Source: Amycolatopsis iheyensis
GTDB taxonomy: Bacteria > Actinomycetota > Actinomycetes > Mycobacteriales > Pseudonocardiaceae
Direction of reading: 5' to 3'
DNA: 64,000 bases
Assembly: GCF_024703995.1 (NCBI RefSeq)
Contig: NZ_JAMXQV010000002.1
Span: forward strand, 310,001 to 374,000
In this document: positions 35,258-44,070 of the stretch, in pieces
Layout of the letters: each line of letters opens with the position of its first letter
Position numbering within the stretch: position 1 is the first letter of the stretch
Notes under the pieces: generated by a model
What the model was told of the DNA's origin: nothing
Database searches by the model: none
The model's input: only the letters and a program-made list of their open reading frames with translations
Translations under genes and position numbers: made by a program

Positions 35258-36616
35258 ATGCAGCGGCGGATCTTTGGCATCGAGACCGAGTTCGGGGTCA
35301 CGTGCACCTTCCACGGACAGCGCAGGCTCTCGCCCGACGAGGTGGCGCGCTACCTCTTCCGGCGAGTCGTGTCCTGGGGACGCTCCTCCAACGTGTTCCT
35401 GTCGAACGGCTCCCGGCTCTACCTCGACGTCGGCTCGCACCCCGAGTACGCGACGGCCGAGTGCGACGACCTGGTCCAGCTCGTCACGCACGACAAGGCC
35501 GGGGAGCGGATCCTCGAGGACCTGCTCGTCGACGCGGAGCGGCGGCTGGCCGACGAGGGCATCGGCGGCGACATCTTCCTGTTCAAGAACAACACCGACT
35601 CGGCGGGCAACTCCTACGGCTGCCACGAGAACTACCTGGTGACCCGCGCGGGTGAGTTCTCCCGCATCGCCGACGTGCTCCTGCCGTTCCTGGTCACCCG
35701 GCAGCTCATCTGCGGCGCCGGCAAGGTGCTGCAGACCCCGCGGGGCGCGGTCTACTGCCTGTCCCAGCGGGCGGAACACATCTGGGAGGGCGTCTCCAGC
35801 GCGACCACCCGGTCCCGGCCGATCATCAACACCCGCGACGAGCCGCACGCCGACGCCGAGCGCTACCGGCGGCTGCACGTCATCGTCGGCGACTCGAACA
35901 TGGCCGAGCCGACGACGATGCTCAAGGTCGGCACGGCGAACCTGGTGCTCGAGATGATCGAGGCCGGCGTCCAGTTCCGCGACTTCACCCTGGACAACCC
36001 GATCCGGGCGATCCGCGAGATCAGCCACGACCTCACCGGCCGCCGCCAGGTCCGGCTCGCCGGCGGGCGCGAGGCCTCGGCGCTCGACATCCAGCGCGAG
36101 TACCACGCCCGCGCGGTCCAGCACGTCAAGGACAACGGCACGACCCCGGCGAACGAGCGGGTCATCGAGCTGTGGGGCCGGGCCCTGGAGGCGGTCGAGC
36201 AGCAGGACTTCAGCAAGATCGACACCGAGATCGACTGGGCGATCAAGCACCGGCTGGTCGAGCGCTACCGGCACAAGCACGACCTGGACCTCTCCAGCCC
36301 GCGCATCGCGCAGCTCGACCTCGCCTACCACGACATCCGCCGCGGCCGGGGCATCTTCGACCTGCTCCAGCGCAAGGGCCTGGTCCGCCGGGTCACCGAC
36401 GACGGCGAGATCGAGGCGGCCAAGGACACCCCGCCGCAGACGACCCGGGCGAAGCTGCGCGGCGACTTCATCGCCGCGGCCCAGGCCGCCGGGCGCGACT
36501 TCACCGTCGACTGGGTGCACCTGAAGCTCAACGACCAGGCCCAGCGCACCGTGCTGTGCAAGGACCCGTTCCGCTCGGTCGACGAGCGCGTGGAACGGCT
36601 GATCAGCTCGCTCTAG
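35258..36616 (+). CDS. pafA: Pup-protein ligase
   Basis: 452 aa from ATG 35258, preceded by GGGGGG and a possible -10 TACTCT (35246-35251). It uses ATP to join the Pup C-terminal Glu to lysines. Motifs: [14 protein letters not shown] (Mg/ATP Glu), [17 protein letters not shown] (catalytic Asp), [46 protein letters not shown]. No Dop loop is present, which separates it from the dop product. Confidence 0.97.
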   Translation: MQRRIFGIETEFGVTCTFHGQRRLSPDEVARYLFRRVVSWGRSSNVFLSNGSRLYLDVGSHPEYATAECDDLVQLVTHDKAGERILEDLLVDAERRLADEGIGGDIFLFKNNTDSAGNSYGCHENYLVTRAGEFSRIADVLLPFLVTRQLICGAGKVLQTPRGAVYCLSQRAEHIWEGVSSATTRSRPIINTRDEPHADAERYRRLHVIVGDSNMAEPTTMLKVGTANLVLEMIEAGVQFRDFTLDNPIRAIREISHDLTGRRQVRLAGGREASALDIQREYHARAVQHVKDNGTTPANERVIELWGRALEAVEQQDFSKIDTEIDWAIKHRLVERYRHKHDLDLSSPRIAQLDLAYHDIRRGRGIFDLLQRKGLVRRVTDDGEIEAAKDTPPQTTRAKLRGDFIAAAQAAGRDFTVDWVHLKLNDQAQRTVLCKDPFRSVDERVERLISSL

Positions 36617-36626
36617 TCCGGCCCCG

Positions 36627-36662
36627 CCCGCCCGGTGTTCCCTACGAAAGTCGCCGGGCGGG
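36627..36662 (+). terminator. Terminator after pafA
   Basis: CCCGCCCGG (36627-36635) pairs with CCGGGCGGG (36654-36662) with an 18-base loop. It separates pafA from the next gene, so pafA is not transcribed directly into pafBC here. Confidence 0.65.
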
Positions 36663-36680
36663 TGCGGCAGGATCTCCCGC

Positions 36681-37706
36681 ATGCGTGTCGTGCTGCTCGT
36701 GCTCGCCCTGCTGGTTGCGGTCGCGGTTCCGGCGTCGGCGGGAGAGCGCCTGGCTCAGTGGGACCTCAAGCCGACTGGCGTGACCGCGCAGTTCCGCGGC
36801 CTGTCCGCGGTCAGCTCGCGGGTGGCGTGGGTCAGCGGCACCCAGGGCACGGTTCTGCGCACCACCGACGGCGGGGCGAGCTGGCAGGCCGTCGGCCCGC
36901 CCGGCGCGGAGACGCTGGAACTGCGCGACATCGAGGCGTTCGACGCCGACCACGCCGTGACCCTCTCGATCGGCCCCGGCACCGACTCGCGCGTGTACCG
37001 GACCGAGGACGGCGGCCGGCACTGGCGCCAGACGTTCCAGAACACCGACGCGGCCGCGTTCTACGACTGCCTGGCGTTCTTCGACCCGTGGCGCGGCCTC
37101 GCGATGAGCGACCCGGTCGACGGGAAGTTCCGCGTCCAGGCCACCTTCGACGGCGGCCGCAGCTGGCGGCCGGTGCCCGACAGCGGCTTCCCGCCCGCCC
37201 TGCCCGGTGAGGCCGGCTTCGCGGCCAGCGGGCAGTGCATCACCACCTCGGGTCCGTTCGACGCCTGGCTCGCCACCGGCGGCGGCGCGACCGCCCGCGT
37301 CCTGCACTCCGGCGACGGCGGCCGGCACTGGAGCGCGTCGGCCACGCCGTTGCCGAGCAGCCCGTCGGCCGGCGTGTTCGCGGTCGCGTTCCGCACCCCG
37401 CACCAGGGCGTCGCCATCGGCGGTGACTACGCGAACCCGACGGCGCCCGGCCCGGCCGTCGCGCTGAGCCGGGACCGGGGCCGCACCTGGAGCACCCCGG
37501 GGCAGTACCCGGCCGGCTACCGCTCCGGGCTGGCCTGGCGCGGCGGCACGGTGCTCGCGGTCGGCCCCGGCGGCAGCGACCTCAGCCCGGACGGCGGCCG
37601 GCACTGGACGTCGTTCGACACCGGCAGCTTCGACTCCGTCGACTGCGCCGGCGCGGCGTGCTGGGCCAGCGGCGCGCAGGGCCGCGTCGCACGCCTGAGC
37701 CGCTAG
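36681..37706 (+). CDS. Secreted BNR/Ycf48-like beta-propeller protein
   Basis: 341 aa from ATG 36681 with a Sec signal peptide (cleavage likely after VPASA). Repeated blades carry the Asp-box-like (D/E)GGxxW motif: TDGGASWQAV, EDGGRHWRQTF, FDGGRSWRPV, GDGGRHWSAS, RDRGRTWSTP, PDGGRHWTSF, which is the pattern of sialidase-like/Ycf48 propellers. No catalytic residues of sialidases are apparent. A binding or scaffold role outside the cell is inferred. The stop overlaps that of the convergent SDR by four bases (CTAG). Confidence 0.8.
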   Translation: MRVVLLVLALLVAVAVPASAGERLAQWDLKPTGVTAQFRGLSAVSSRVAWVSGTQGTVLRTTDGGASWQAVGPPGAETLELRDIEAFDADHAVTLSIGPGTDSRVYRTEDGGRHWRQTFQNTDAAAFYDCLAFFDPWRGLAMSDPVDGKFRVQATFDGGRSWRPVPDSGFPPALPGEAGFAASGQCITTSGPFDAWLATGGGATARVLHSGDGGRHWSASATPLPSSPSAGVFAVAFRTPHQGVAIGGDYANPTAPGPAVALSRDRGRTWSTPGQYPAGYRSGLAWRGGTVLAVGPGGSDLSPDGGRHWTSFDTGSFDSVDCAGAACWASGAQGRVARLSR

Positions 37707-38401
37707 AGCACCTGGCCGGTCGGGCGGACCATGATCTCGTTGACGTCCACCGAAGGCGGCTGCGAGAGGGCGTAGAGCACCGCGCGGGCGATGTCGTCGG
37801 CGTGCAGGTGGGGCTTCTTGCGCTGTTCGTCGGTGAGGATGTCGGTGTCGGTGATGCCGGGGTTGATCAGGGTGACGCGCACGCCGGTGCCGACGGCCTC
37901 CTCGCGGATCGCCCCGGCCATTCCGGTGACCGCCCACTTCGTCACCGAGTACAGGCTCGCGTTGCGGATGTAGCGGCCCGCGACCGAACCGGTGAGCAGC
38001 AGGTGCCCGCCCGACTCCCGCAGCGCGGGCAGCGCGGCGCGGGCGGTGAAGGCCGCGCCGAGGACGTTCGTGCGGACCATCTCCTCCCACGCCCGCGGGT
38101 CGGGGTCGTCGTCGCCGAAGAACGACGTGCCGACGCCGATCCCGGCGTTGGCGAAGGCCGCGTCGAGCCGGCCGAACCGCTCGACGGCCCGGTCGACGGC
38201 GCCGGAGATGCCCGGCCAGTCGCCGACGTCGGCGCCGAGCGCGAGGGCCCGGTCTTCGCCCAGCTCGGCGGCCAGCGCCGCGACGGAATCGGCCTTGCGG
38301 GCGACGAGGGCGACCTTGAACCCGGACGCGGCGGCGAGGCGCGCGGTGGCGGCGCCGAGGCCGCGGGAAGCACCGGTGACGAGGAGAACGCGATCATCCA
38401 T
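37703..38401 (-). CDS. Short-chain dehydrogenase/reductase
   Basis: 232 aa from ATG 38401. NAD(P) site TGASRGLG (residues 9-16), NAG motif AFANAGIG, and active site Ser (GSVAG), Tyr-x3-Lys (YSVTK). The Arg pairs near the N-terminus suggest NADPH. Substrate unknown. It is divergent from an HxlR regulator gene with a shared operator candidate, a common arrangement for a quinone/aldehyde-responsive reductase. Confidence 0.88.
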   Translation of the reverse strand: MDDRVLLVTGASRGLGAATARLAAASGFKVALVARKADSVAALAAELGEDRALALGADVGDWPGISGAVDRAVERFGRLDAAFANAGIGVGTSFFGDDDPDPRAWEEMVRTNVLGAAFTARAALPALRESGGHLLLTGSVAGRYIRNASLYSVTKWAVTGMAGAIREEAVGTGVRVTLINPGITDTDILTDEQRKKPHLHADDIARAVLYALSQPPSVDVNEIMVRPTGQVL

Positions 38402-38422
38402 GCCACCCAGGCTAGGCAGGAT

Positions 38423-38442
38423 TCCCCACGCACGCGCGGGGA
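38423..38442. promoter_or_regulatory. Inverted repeat in the SDR/HxlR divergent region
   Basis: TCCCC-N10-GGGGA (38423-38442) lies 39 bases before the HxlR start and 22 bases before the SDR start. A plausible HxlR operator; no experimental support. Confidence 0.4.
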
Positions 38443-38480
38443 GCTACTCTCCAACGGGAAGCACGGCAGGGGAGGTGGTC

Positions 38481-38882
38481 ATGGCGGAACCGGAGCCCTA
38501 CGACGCCTATCTCGCCGCCTGCCCCACCCGGAAGCTCCTCGACGAGATCGCCGGCAAGTGGGTCAGCCTGATCCTCGTCGCGCTCGGTGACGGCCCGCGG
38601 CGCTACAGCGACCTTTCGCGACGCGTCGCCGGGGTCAGCCAGAAGATGCTCACCCAGACCCTGCGGGTACTGGAACGCGACGGCCTGATCCACCGCGAGG
38701 TGACCGCGGCGGTGCCCGTCCGCGTCGACTATTCCCTTACGCCACTGGGGGAAAGCCTGCGTGCGCTGATGGCCGGGGTGAAGGACTGGGCCGAGGCCAA
38801 CTTCGACTCCGTCGACGCCGCGCGGGCCGATTACGACGCGCGCACCCCGGACCTCACGATCGGGCCGGGCGGCGCGGGCTAG
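38481..38882 (+). CDS. HxlR family transcriptional regulator
   Basis: 133 aa from ATG 38481 with GGGAGG upstream. The family hallmarks are present: CPTRKLLDEIAGKWVSLILVALGDGPRRYSDLSRRVAGVSQKMLTQTLRVLERDGLIHREV, wing VPVRVDYSLTPLGESL. The Cys before the first helix is the conserved redox-active residue that senses electrophiles in characterised members. It probably controls the divergent SDR. Its TAG stop doubles as the first three bases of the pafB -10 TAGGCT. Confidence 0.9.
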   Translation: MAEPEPYDAYLAACPTRKLLDEIAGKWVSLILVALGDGPRRYSDLSRRVAGVSQKMLTQTLRVLERDGLIHREVTAAVPVRVDYSLTPLGESLRALMAGVKDWAEANFDSVDAARADYDARTPDLTIGPGGAG

Positions 38883-38892
38883 GCTCTACCGG

Positions 38893-39876
38893 GTGTCCAC
38901 CGCACGCGCCGAACGGCTGGTCAATCTGGTGCTGGCCCTCCTGTCCACCCGGCAGTACCTCACTGCCGAGCGGATTCGCGCCATCGTGCCCGGATACGGC
39001 GACGCGGCCAGCGACGAGGCCTACTTCCGGATGTTCGAGCGGGACAAGACCGAGCTGCGCGAGCTCGGCATCCCCCTGGAAACCGGCCGCAACTCCGCCT
39101 TCGACGCGATCGAGGGCTACCGCATCGCCCGCCGCGACTACGAGCTCGGCGAGATCGACCTCGCGCCCGACGAAGCCGCCGCGGTCGCGCTCGCCTCGCG
39201 GCTGTGGGACTCGCCGGAGCTGACCGGGCAGGCCCAGGGCGCGCTGGTGAAGCTGCGTGCCGCCGGCCTGGAGGTCGACGACCAGGCGCCGACCGTCGTC
39301 GAGCCGCGGGTGCGCGCCGAACCGGCGTTCGGGCCGCTGCTGGCCGCGGTGCAGAACGGCCAGGCCGTGCGCTTCGAGTACCGCCGCAGCGGCTCGCCGG
39401 AACGCATCATGCGCACCCTGGAGCCGTGGGGCGTGGTGTCGTGGCGGGCCCGCTGGTACGTCGTCGGGCACGACCGCGACCGCGGCGCCACCCGCTGCTT
39501 CCGCCTCTCCCGCGTCACCGGCCAGGTCCGCCCGGTCGGCAAGCCCGGCGCGGTCCAGCGGCCCGAAGGCGTCAACCTGCTCAAGCTCGTGTCGGTGACG
39601 GGGGAGTCCGAGCCGGCGCCGGTGACCACCGCCCGGCTGTGGGTCGCCGACGGCCGGGCCGCCGGTGTCCGCCGCCGCGGCACCGTCCTCGGCCGGTCCA
39701 CGATCGACGGCGAAGAAGGCGACCTCGTCGAGATCGGCCTCTACTTCCCGGAGTCGGCGGCCGACTGGATCACCGCGCAGGGCCCGGACGTCGTCGTGCT
39801 CGAACCCGACGTGCTGGCCAAGACCGTCCAGGACCGGCTCGAAGCCGTCGTGGCCCGGCAGGGGAGCAGCCGGTGA
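38893..39876 (+). CDS. pafB: WYL-domain transcriptional regulator PafB
   Basis: 327 aa, leaderless from GTG 38893 (TAGGCT at 38880-38885). N-terminal winged helix RLVNLVLALLSTRQYLTAERIRAIVPGYGDAASDEAYFRMFERDKTELRELGI, then a WYL domain (about 140-230) with RTLEPWGVVSWRARWYVVGHDRDRGATRCFRLSR, and a WCX extension. In mycobacteria PafB and PafC form the activator of the LexA-independent DNA-damage regulon. The stop overlaps the pafC start (GTGA). Confidence 0.93.
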   Translation: MSTARAERLVNLVLALLSTRQYLTAERIRAIVPGYGDAASDEAYFRMFERDKTELRELGIPLETGRNSAFDAIEGYRIARRDYELGEIDLAPDEAAAVALASRLWDSPELTGQAQGALVKLRAAGLEVDDQAPTVVEPRVRAEPAFGPLLAAVQNGQAVRFEYRRSGSPERIMRTLEPWGVVSWRARWYVVGHDRDRGATRCFRLSRVTGQVRPVGKPGAVQRPEGVNLLKLVSVTGESEPAPVTTARLWVADGRAAGVRRRGTVLGRSTIDGEEGDLVEIGLYFPESAADWITAQGPDVVVLEPDVLAKTVQDRLEAVVARQGSSR

Positions 39877-40853
39877 GCGGGTCGACCGACCGGATGCCGA
39901 GACTGCTCGCGCTGGTGCCCTACCTGCTGGCGCGCCCGGGCGTCCGCGTCGACGACGCGGCGCACGACTTCGACGTCTCGCCCAAGCAGCTGCGCAAGGA
40001 CCTCGAGCTGCTGTGGATGTGCGGGCTGCCCGGCTACGGGCCCGGCGACCTGATCGACCTGTCCTTCGAGGGCGACACGATCGTCGTCACCCACGACGCC
40101 GGGATGAGCCGCCCGCTGCGGCTCACCGGCGGCGAGGCGACCGCGCTGCTCGTCGCGCTGCGGGCGCTGGCCGAGACGCCGGGCGTGGTCGACGGCGACG
40201 CCGTCCGCCGCTCGATCGCCAAGATCGAATCCGCCGCCGGGCAGGCCCAGCCGGCCGGGGTGGTCGTCGGCGGCGGGGTGCGCGAGGGCAAGAAGACCGC
40301 GCGGACCCGGGCCGAGGTCGCCCAGGCCCTGCAGGACGGGCGGGCACTGCGGATCCGCTACTACACGGCGTCGAAGGACCAGGTCACCGAGCGCACGGTC
40401 GACCCGATGCGGCTGCTGATCGTCCAGGCGGTCGGCTACCTCGAGGCCTGGTGCCGCCGCGCCGAGGGCGTCCGGCTCTTCCGGCTCGACCGGATCGACG
40501 AGCTGACCGTGCTCGACGAGCCGTCGCGGCCACCCGCGCACGCCCACCCCACCGACATTTCCGATGGCGTCTTCCGGGAACGTCCCGACCAGCGGGAGGC
40601 CGTGCTGGTGCTCGACCCGGACGCACGCTGGGTAGCCGAGTACTACCCGTGCGAGGAGCTCGACGAGCTCGACGGCGGCCGGCTCCGGATCCGGATGCGC
40701 TACGCCGACCAGTCGTGGATGGTGCGGCTCGTGCTGGGGCTGGGCGGAGAAGCGCTGGTCGAGAGCCCGGCGGACCTCGCGGCCGACGTCGGCCGCCGAG
40801 CCGCCGACGCGGTGGCCCGAGCCCGTCACCTTCCGTCAACCTGCGACCACTAG
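39873..40853 (+). CDS. pafC: WYL-domain transcriptional regulator PafC
   Basis: 326 aa from GTG 39873, translationally coupled to pafB. Helix-turn-helix RLLALVPYLLARPGVRVDDAAHDFDVSPKQLRKDLELLWMCGLPG; WYL core with RTVDPMRLLIVQAVGYLEAWCRRAEGVRLFRLDRI; WCX domain at the C-terminus. It pairs with PafB as a complementary half. Despite the name it is not part of the ligase reaction. The TAG stop is the start of a TAGGCT -10 for the next gene. Confidence 0.93.
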   Translation: MSGSTDRMPRLLALVPYLLARPGVRVDDAAHDFDVSPKQLRKDLELLWMCGLPGYGPGDLIDLSFEGDTIVVTHDAGMSRPLRLTGGEATALLVALRALAETPGVVDGDAVRRSIAKIESAAGQAQPAGVVVGGGVREGKKTARTRAEVAQALQDGRALRIRYYTASKDQVTERTVDPMRLLIVQAVGYLEAWCRRAEGVRLFRLDRIDELTVLDEPSRPPAHAHPTDISDGVFRERPDQREAVLVLDPDARWVAEYYPCEELDELDGGRLRIRMRYADQSWMVRLVLGLGGEALVESPADLAADVGRRAADAVARARHLPSTCDH

Positions 40854-40862
40854 GCTGAGCGC

Positions 40863-41075
40863 GTGCCGTATTTGCCCACCATCGTCCTCCTCGCCGCCGG
40901 GCTGGTGCTGCTCGCCATCTTGCTGGTGCGGACCACTCGGGTCTTGCGTGGTTTCCGGCAGACCGCAAGCATGGTGGCTACGAACACCCAGGACCGGGCG
41001 GGGTTGCTCCGCGCTCGGTCGGCCGCGCTGCGCGTCGCGTTCGCGCAGCGCCGCCGGAAGCCGGAAAACCAGTAA
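40863..41075 (+). CDS. Small single-span membrane protein
   Basis: 70 aa, leaderless from GTG 40863 (TAGGCT at 40851-40856). One hydrophobic helix (PTIVLLAAGLVLLAILLV) and a basic C-terminal tail (RALRVAFAQRRRKPENQ). No family recognised. It lies between pafC and tatA, 31 bases before the tatA start, so it may be co-transcribed with the Tat genes. Confidence 0.7.
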   Translation: MPYLPTIVLLAAGLVLLAILLVRTTRVLRGFRQTASMVATNTQDRAGLLRARSAALRVAFAQRRRKPENQ

Positions 41076-41106
41076 CATCGCTACGAGACGCAGATAGGAG
41101 GCCATC

Positions 41107-41424
41107 TTGTTCGCCAACGGTTTGCAAGGATGGCATTTGATCATCCTGGTTCTTCTCGTCGTCCTGCTGTTCGGGGCCAAGCGGCTTCCCGACGCGGCCC
41201 GGTCGATCGGCAAGTCCATGAAGATCTTCAAGGCCGAGACCAAGGACCTCGCGGGGGAGAACAAGCCCGCCGCGGAAGACGCCGTGGACGCCGAGACGAA
41301 GCAGATCACGCCGAAGCCCGCCGCGGCGCCGGCCACCGACCAGCAGGTCGCGGACCTGCAGCGGCAGCTCGACGAGCTGAAGAAGCAGCAAGCGGCCGAC
41401 CAGCCGCAGAAGAACGCCAGCTGA
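41107..41424 (+). CDS. tatA: Twin-arginine translocase subunit TatA
   Basis: 105 aa from TTG 41107 with AGGAGG upstream. Single membrane helix [37 protein letters not shown], including the FG-(A/S)-K(R/K)LP hinge and amphipathic helix that define TatA. The longer acidic and coiled C-terminus is typical of actinobacteria. It forms the pore for folded Tat substrates with TatC encoded downstream; no tatB is adjacent. Confidence 0.96.
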   Translation: MFANGLQGWHLIILVLLVVLLFGAKRLPDAARSIGKSMKIFKAETKDLAGENKPAAEDAVDAETKQITPKPAAAPATDQQVADLQRQLDELKKQQAADQPQKNAS

Positions 41425-41510
41425 GCGGCTAGCTCGCACCCGGTCCCTGGTCCACGGAGCGCGCCGAGCCCGGCGCGCTCCGCCGGACACCGACGAGAAC
41501 GGAACATCCC

Positions 41511-42485
41511 GTGGCGGAACCCGCCTCCGGAAACGGTGCCAGCCGCCGGTCGAAGCGGCGCAAGCGCAGCCGTCGCATGAACCCCGACGGCACGATGACG
41601 CTCATCGAGCACATCTACGAGTTCCGCCGCCGGCTCGGCTACGCGCTGCTCGCCATCGTGATCGGCGGCATCTTCGGCTTCTTCTGGTTCGAGACGAAGC
41701 TCGGGCCGATCCCGTCGCTCGGTGACATCATGATCGGGCCGTACTGCCAGATCCCCTCGCAGCAGCGGCTCGCCGGCATCGACGGCTGCCGGTTGCTGCA
41801 GACGGTGCCGTTCGAGTCGTTCATGATCCGGTTGCAGGTCGGTGTGGCCGCGGGCGCGGTCCTGCTGTCCCCGGCCTGGCTGTACCAGATCTGGGCGTTC
41901 ATCGCGCCGGGTCTGTACTCCAAGGAGCGCAAGTACGCGCTGACGTTCGTCAGCTTCGCTTCGGTGCTGTTCGCCGCCGGCGCGGTGCTCGCCTACCTGC
42001 TCGTCCCGCACGCCCTGGCGCTGCTGACCAGCTTCGGTCAGGACCAGTTCGTCACGGCGCTGACCGCGGACAAGTACATCTCGTTCATCATGTCGCTGCT
42101 GGTGATCTTCGGCGTCAGTTTCGAGCTCCCGCTGCTGGTGGTGATGCTCAACCGCGTCGGCGTGGTCAAGTACCGGCAGCTGAAGAAGTGGCGGCGCGGC
42201 ATCGTGTTCGCGCTGTTCGTCTTCGCCGCCTTCGCCACGCCGGGCTCGGACCCGTTCTCGATGCTGGGCCTGGCCGGCGCGTTGACCGTGCTGTTCGAGG
42301 TCGCCATCCAGCTCGCCCGCCTGCACGACCGCAAGAAGGGCCGCCTGGCCGAGGACGAGGGCTGGGACAAGCTGGACGACGACGAAGCGGCGCCGTTCAA
42401 CTACACGCCGAGCACGATCGACGACGAGCCGTCCACCCCGACCGCGTCCGGTGGCCGCTCGTCCGGCACCGACGACATCACGTAG
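41511..42485 (+). CDS. tatC: Twin-arginine translocase subunit TatC
   Basis: 324 aa. A basic N-terminus (RRSKRRKRSRR) precedes MTLIEHIYEFRRRLGYALLAIV, the TatC signature region that recognises twin-arginine signals. Six membrane segments follow, with the conserved ESFMIRLQVGVAAGAVLLSPAWLYQIWAFIAPGLYSKERK and FATPGSDPFSM. The C-terminal 60 residues are a disordered acidic tail. The ATG-independent GTG start has only moderate ribosome-binding support. The stop shares one base with the next gene. Confidence 0.96.
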   Translation: MAEPASGNGASRRSKRRKRSRRMNPDGTMTLIEHIYEFRRRLGYALLAIVIGGIFGFFWFETKLGPIPSLGDIMIGPYCQIPSQQRLAGIDGCRLLQTVPFESFMIRLQVGVAAGAVLLSPAWLYQIWAFIAPGLYSKERKYALTFVSFASVLFAAGAVLAYLLVPHALALLTSFGQDQFVTALTADKYISFIMSLLVIFGVSFELPLLVVMLNRVGVVKYRQLKKWRRGIVFALFVFAAFATPGSDPFSMLGLAGALTVLFEVAIQLARLHDRKKGRLAEDEGWDKLDDDEAAPFNYTPSTIDDEPSTPTASGGRSSGTDDIT

Positions 42486-43366
42486 TGGGGATCCACGCCG
42501 CGCTCGCCGTGCACCCGGCGTCGGGCCACGGCGCGGCGGCCCGCATCGCCGACACGGTCGCCGAGCGGCTCCGCACCGCGGTCGACCGCCTCGACGTCCT
42601 GGTCGCGAACACGGTCGAGGAGTCCCGCGAGCTGATGCGGACCTCCCACGACGCGGGTCTCGACGTCCTGATCGTCCTCGGCGGCGACGGCGCCGCCCAC
42701 CAGGGCGTCCAGTTCTGCGCCAACCACGACGTCGCGCTGGGCCTGGTGCCGGCGGGCACGGGCAACGACTTCGCCCGCGCCCTCGGCGTGCCCGGCGAGC
42801 CGCTCCCGGCGGTCGACGCGCTGGTGGCGGCCTTGCGGTCCGGCGCCCGGCGGCGCATCGACCTCGGCCGCACCGGCGAGACGTGGTTCGCGACGGTGCT
42901 GTGCGCGGGGTTCGACGCGAGCGTCAACGAACGCGCCAACCGGATGCGCTGGCCGTCCGGCCCGCGCCGCTACGACGCGGCGATCCTCGCGGAGCTGGCG
43001 GCGTTCCGCCCGCGCCCGGTGGTGGTCGACACCGGCGCCGAGCGCCTGGAGCTGACGGCAACCCTGGTGGCGATCGGCAACACCCGCTTCTACGGCGGCG
43101 GCGTCCCGGTCTGCCCGACGGCCGACCCCGAGGACGGCGTCTTCGACGTGACGGTGGTGGGGGAGATGACCCGCCGCGGCCTGATCCGCATGCTCCCCGG
43201 ACTGCGCACCGGCAAGCACCTGACGCACCCGGCGGTCCGGACGCTCCGGGCCCGCTCGGTGTCGCTGACGGGCAACAGCTGGCCCGCGTACGCCGACGGC
43301 GAGCCGCAGGGGGCGGTGCCGGTGACCGTCGAGTGCGTTCCGGGCGCGCTGACCGTCCTGGCCTGA
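42485..43366 (+). CDS. Diacylglycerol/lipid kinase (YegS/DgkB type)
   Basis: 293 aa from GTG 42485, coupled to tatC. ALAVHPASGHGAAARIADTV replaces the usual NPxSG motif, followed by VLIVLGGDGAAHQGVQFCANHDVALGLVPAGTGNDFARALGVP, the nucleotide/metal site, and the beta-sandwich lobe ending VSLTGNSWPAYADGEPQG. It phosphorylates diacylglycerol or a related lipid. Mycobacterial DgkB-like genes also lie near tatAC-helY. The 3' end is partly duplicated just beyond the stop. Confidence 0.88.
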   Translation: MGIHAALAVHPASGHGAAARIADTVAERLRTAVDRLDVLVANTVEESRELMRTSHDAGLDVLIVLGGDGAAHQGVQFCANHDVALGLVPAGTGNDFARALGVPGEPLPAVDALVAALRSGARRRIDLGRTGETWFATVLCAGFDASVNERANRMRWPSGPRRYDAAILAELAAFRPRPVVVDTGAERLELTATLVAIGNTRFYGGGVPVCPTADPEDGVFDVTVVGEMTRRGLIRMLPGLRTGKHLTHPAVRTLRARSVSLTGNSWPAYADGEPQGAVPVTVECVPGALTVLA

Positions 43367-43466
43367 CGCTCGGGGGCGTTCAGCGCCGCTCGCAGCGGGC
43401 GGCGACCTGGCGGCGCCGAGGCCCGCCGGAGTTCCGGGCGTGCTGACCGTCCTCGCCTAACGCTCG
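43337..43466 (+). repeat. 36-bp duplication of the lipid kinase gene 3' end
   Basis: Bases 43337-43372 (last codons and TGA of the kinase) recur at 43431-43466 with three substitutions; the distance is 94 bases. In copy 2 the equivalent stop reads TAA, and its complement gives the TAG stop of the convergent membrane-protein gene, whose last codons therefore come from the duplicate. Confidence 0.75.
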
Positions 43467-44032
43467 TAGCCACCCGCCCGCGCGACCAGCTGCCGGAAGT
43501 GCGCCGGCGTCAGCAAGCGGCCCGCGTCGGTGAAGTACACGCCGCCGCAGCGGTGGCAGAACCAGCCCTGCTCCCACACCTGCTGCGCAGCCGGGACCCC
43601 TCGGCGCTGGCGGCGGTGCGCCCGCACCCGCCGGACGTACAGCCAGACCAGCACACCCGCGGCGACGTAGACGCACAGCGACGGCAACGAGATCAACGCG
43701 ATCCCCAGTGCCTGCGACGCCGCGCCACCGGGCGGCGGGTCGTCGAACGACGACAGCGGCAGCGCCAGGAAACAGCTCCCCACCAGCGCCAGCGCGATCA
43801 CCGCCGCCAGCAGGCCGCCGCTGCGGCGCGGGGGAGGGAAGGGGTCCAGCGACCGCGCCACCGCCGTCACCGAAACCCCGCTCACCTGACTGCGCGTGTA
43901 CACCACCGCGTCCCCGGCCGGCACCGCCACCATCGGCCCCTGACCCCGGTAGAACGCGTGCCCGCCGTGGTACACCGCCGGCACGTGCTGCACCTGGTCG
44001 AGCTGCCCGCACTGCGGACACGGTCCGGTCAT
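43457..44032 (-). CDS. Two-span membrane protein with zinc-ribbon motifs at both ends
   Basis: 191 aa from ATG 44032. The N-terminal MTGPCPQCGQ and the C-terminal GWFCHRCGGVYF each give a CxxC; they may form one zinc ribbon across the fold because both ends would be on the cytoplasmic side of two membrane helices (LLAAVIALALVGSCFLAL and LCVYVAAGVLVWLYV, about 73-140). Function unknown. It lies where mycobacteria have a membrane gene between tatC and helY. Divergent from helY; palindrome copy 3 lies between them. Confidence 0.7.
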   Translation of the reverse strand: MTGPCPQCGQLDQVQHVPAVYHGGHAFYRGQGPMVAVPAGDAVVYTRSQVSGVSVTAVARSLDPFPPPRRSGGLLAAVIALALVGSCFLALPLSSFDDPPPGGAASQALGIALISLPSLCVYVAAGVLVWLYVRRVRAHRRQRRGVPAAQQVWEQGWFCHRCGGVYFTDAGRLLTPAHFRQLVARAGGYER

Positions 44033-44070
44033 GCCCCTCCGACGCCGCCACCCCGGAACCGGTTCCCGGT

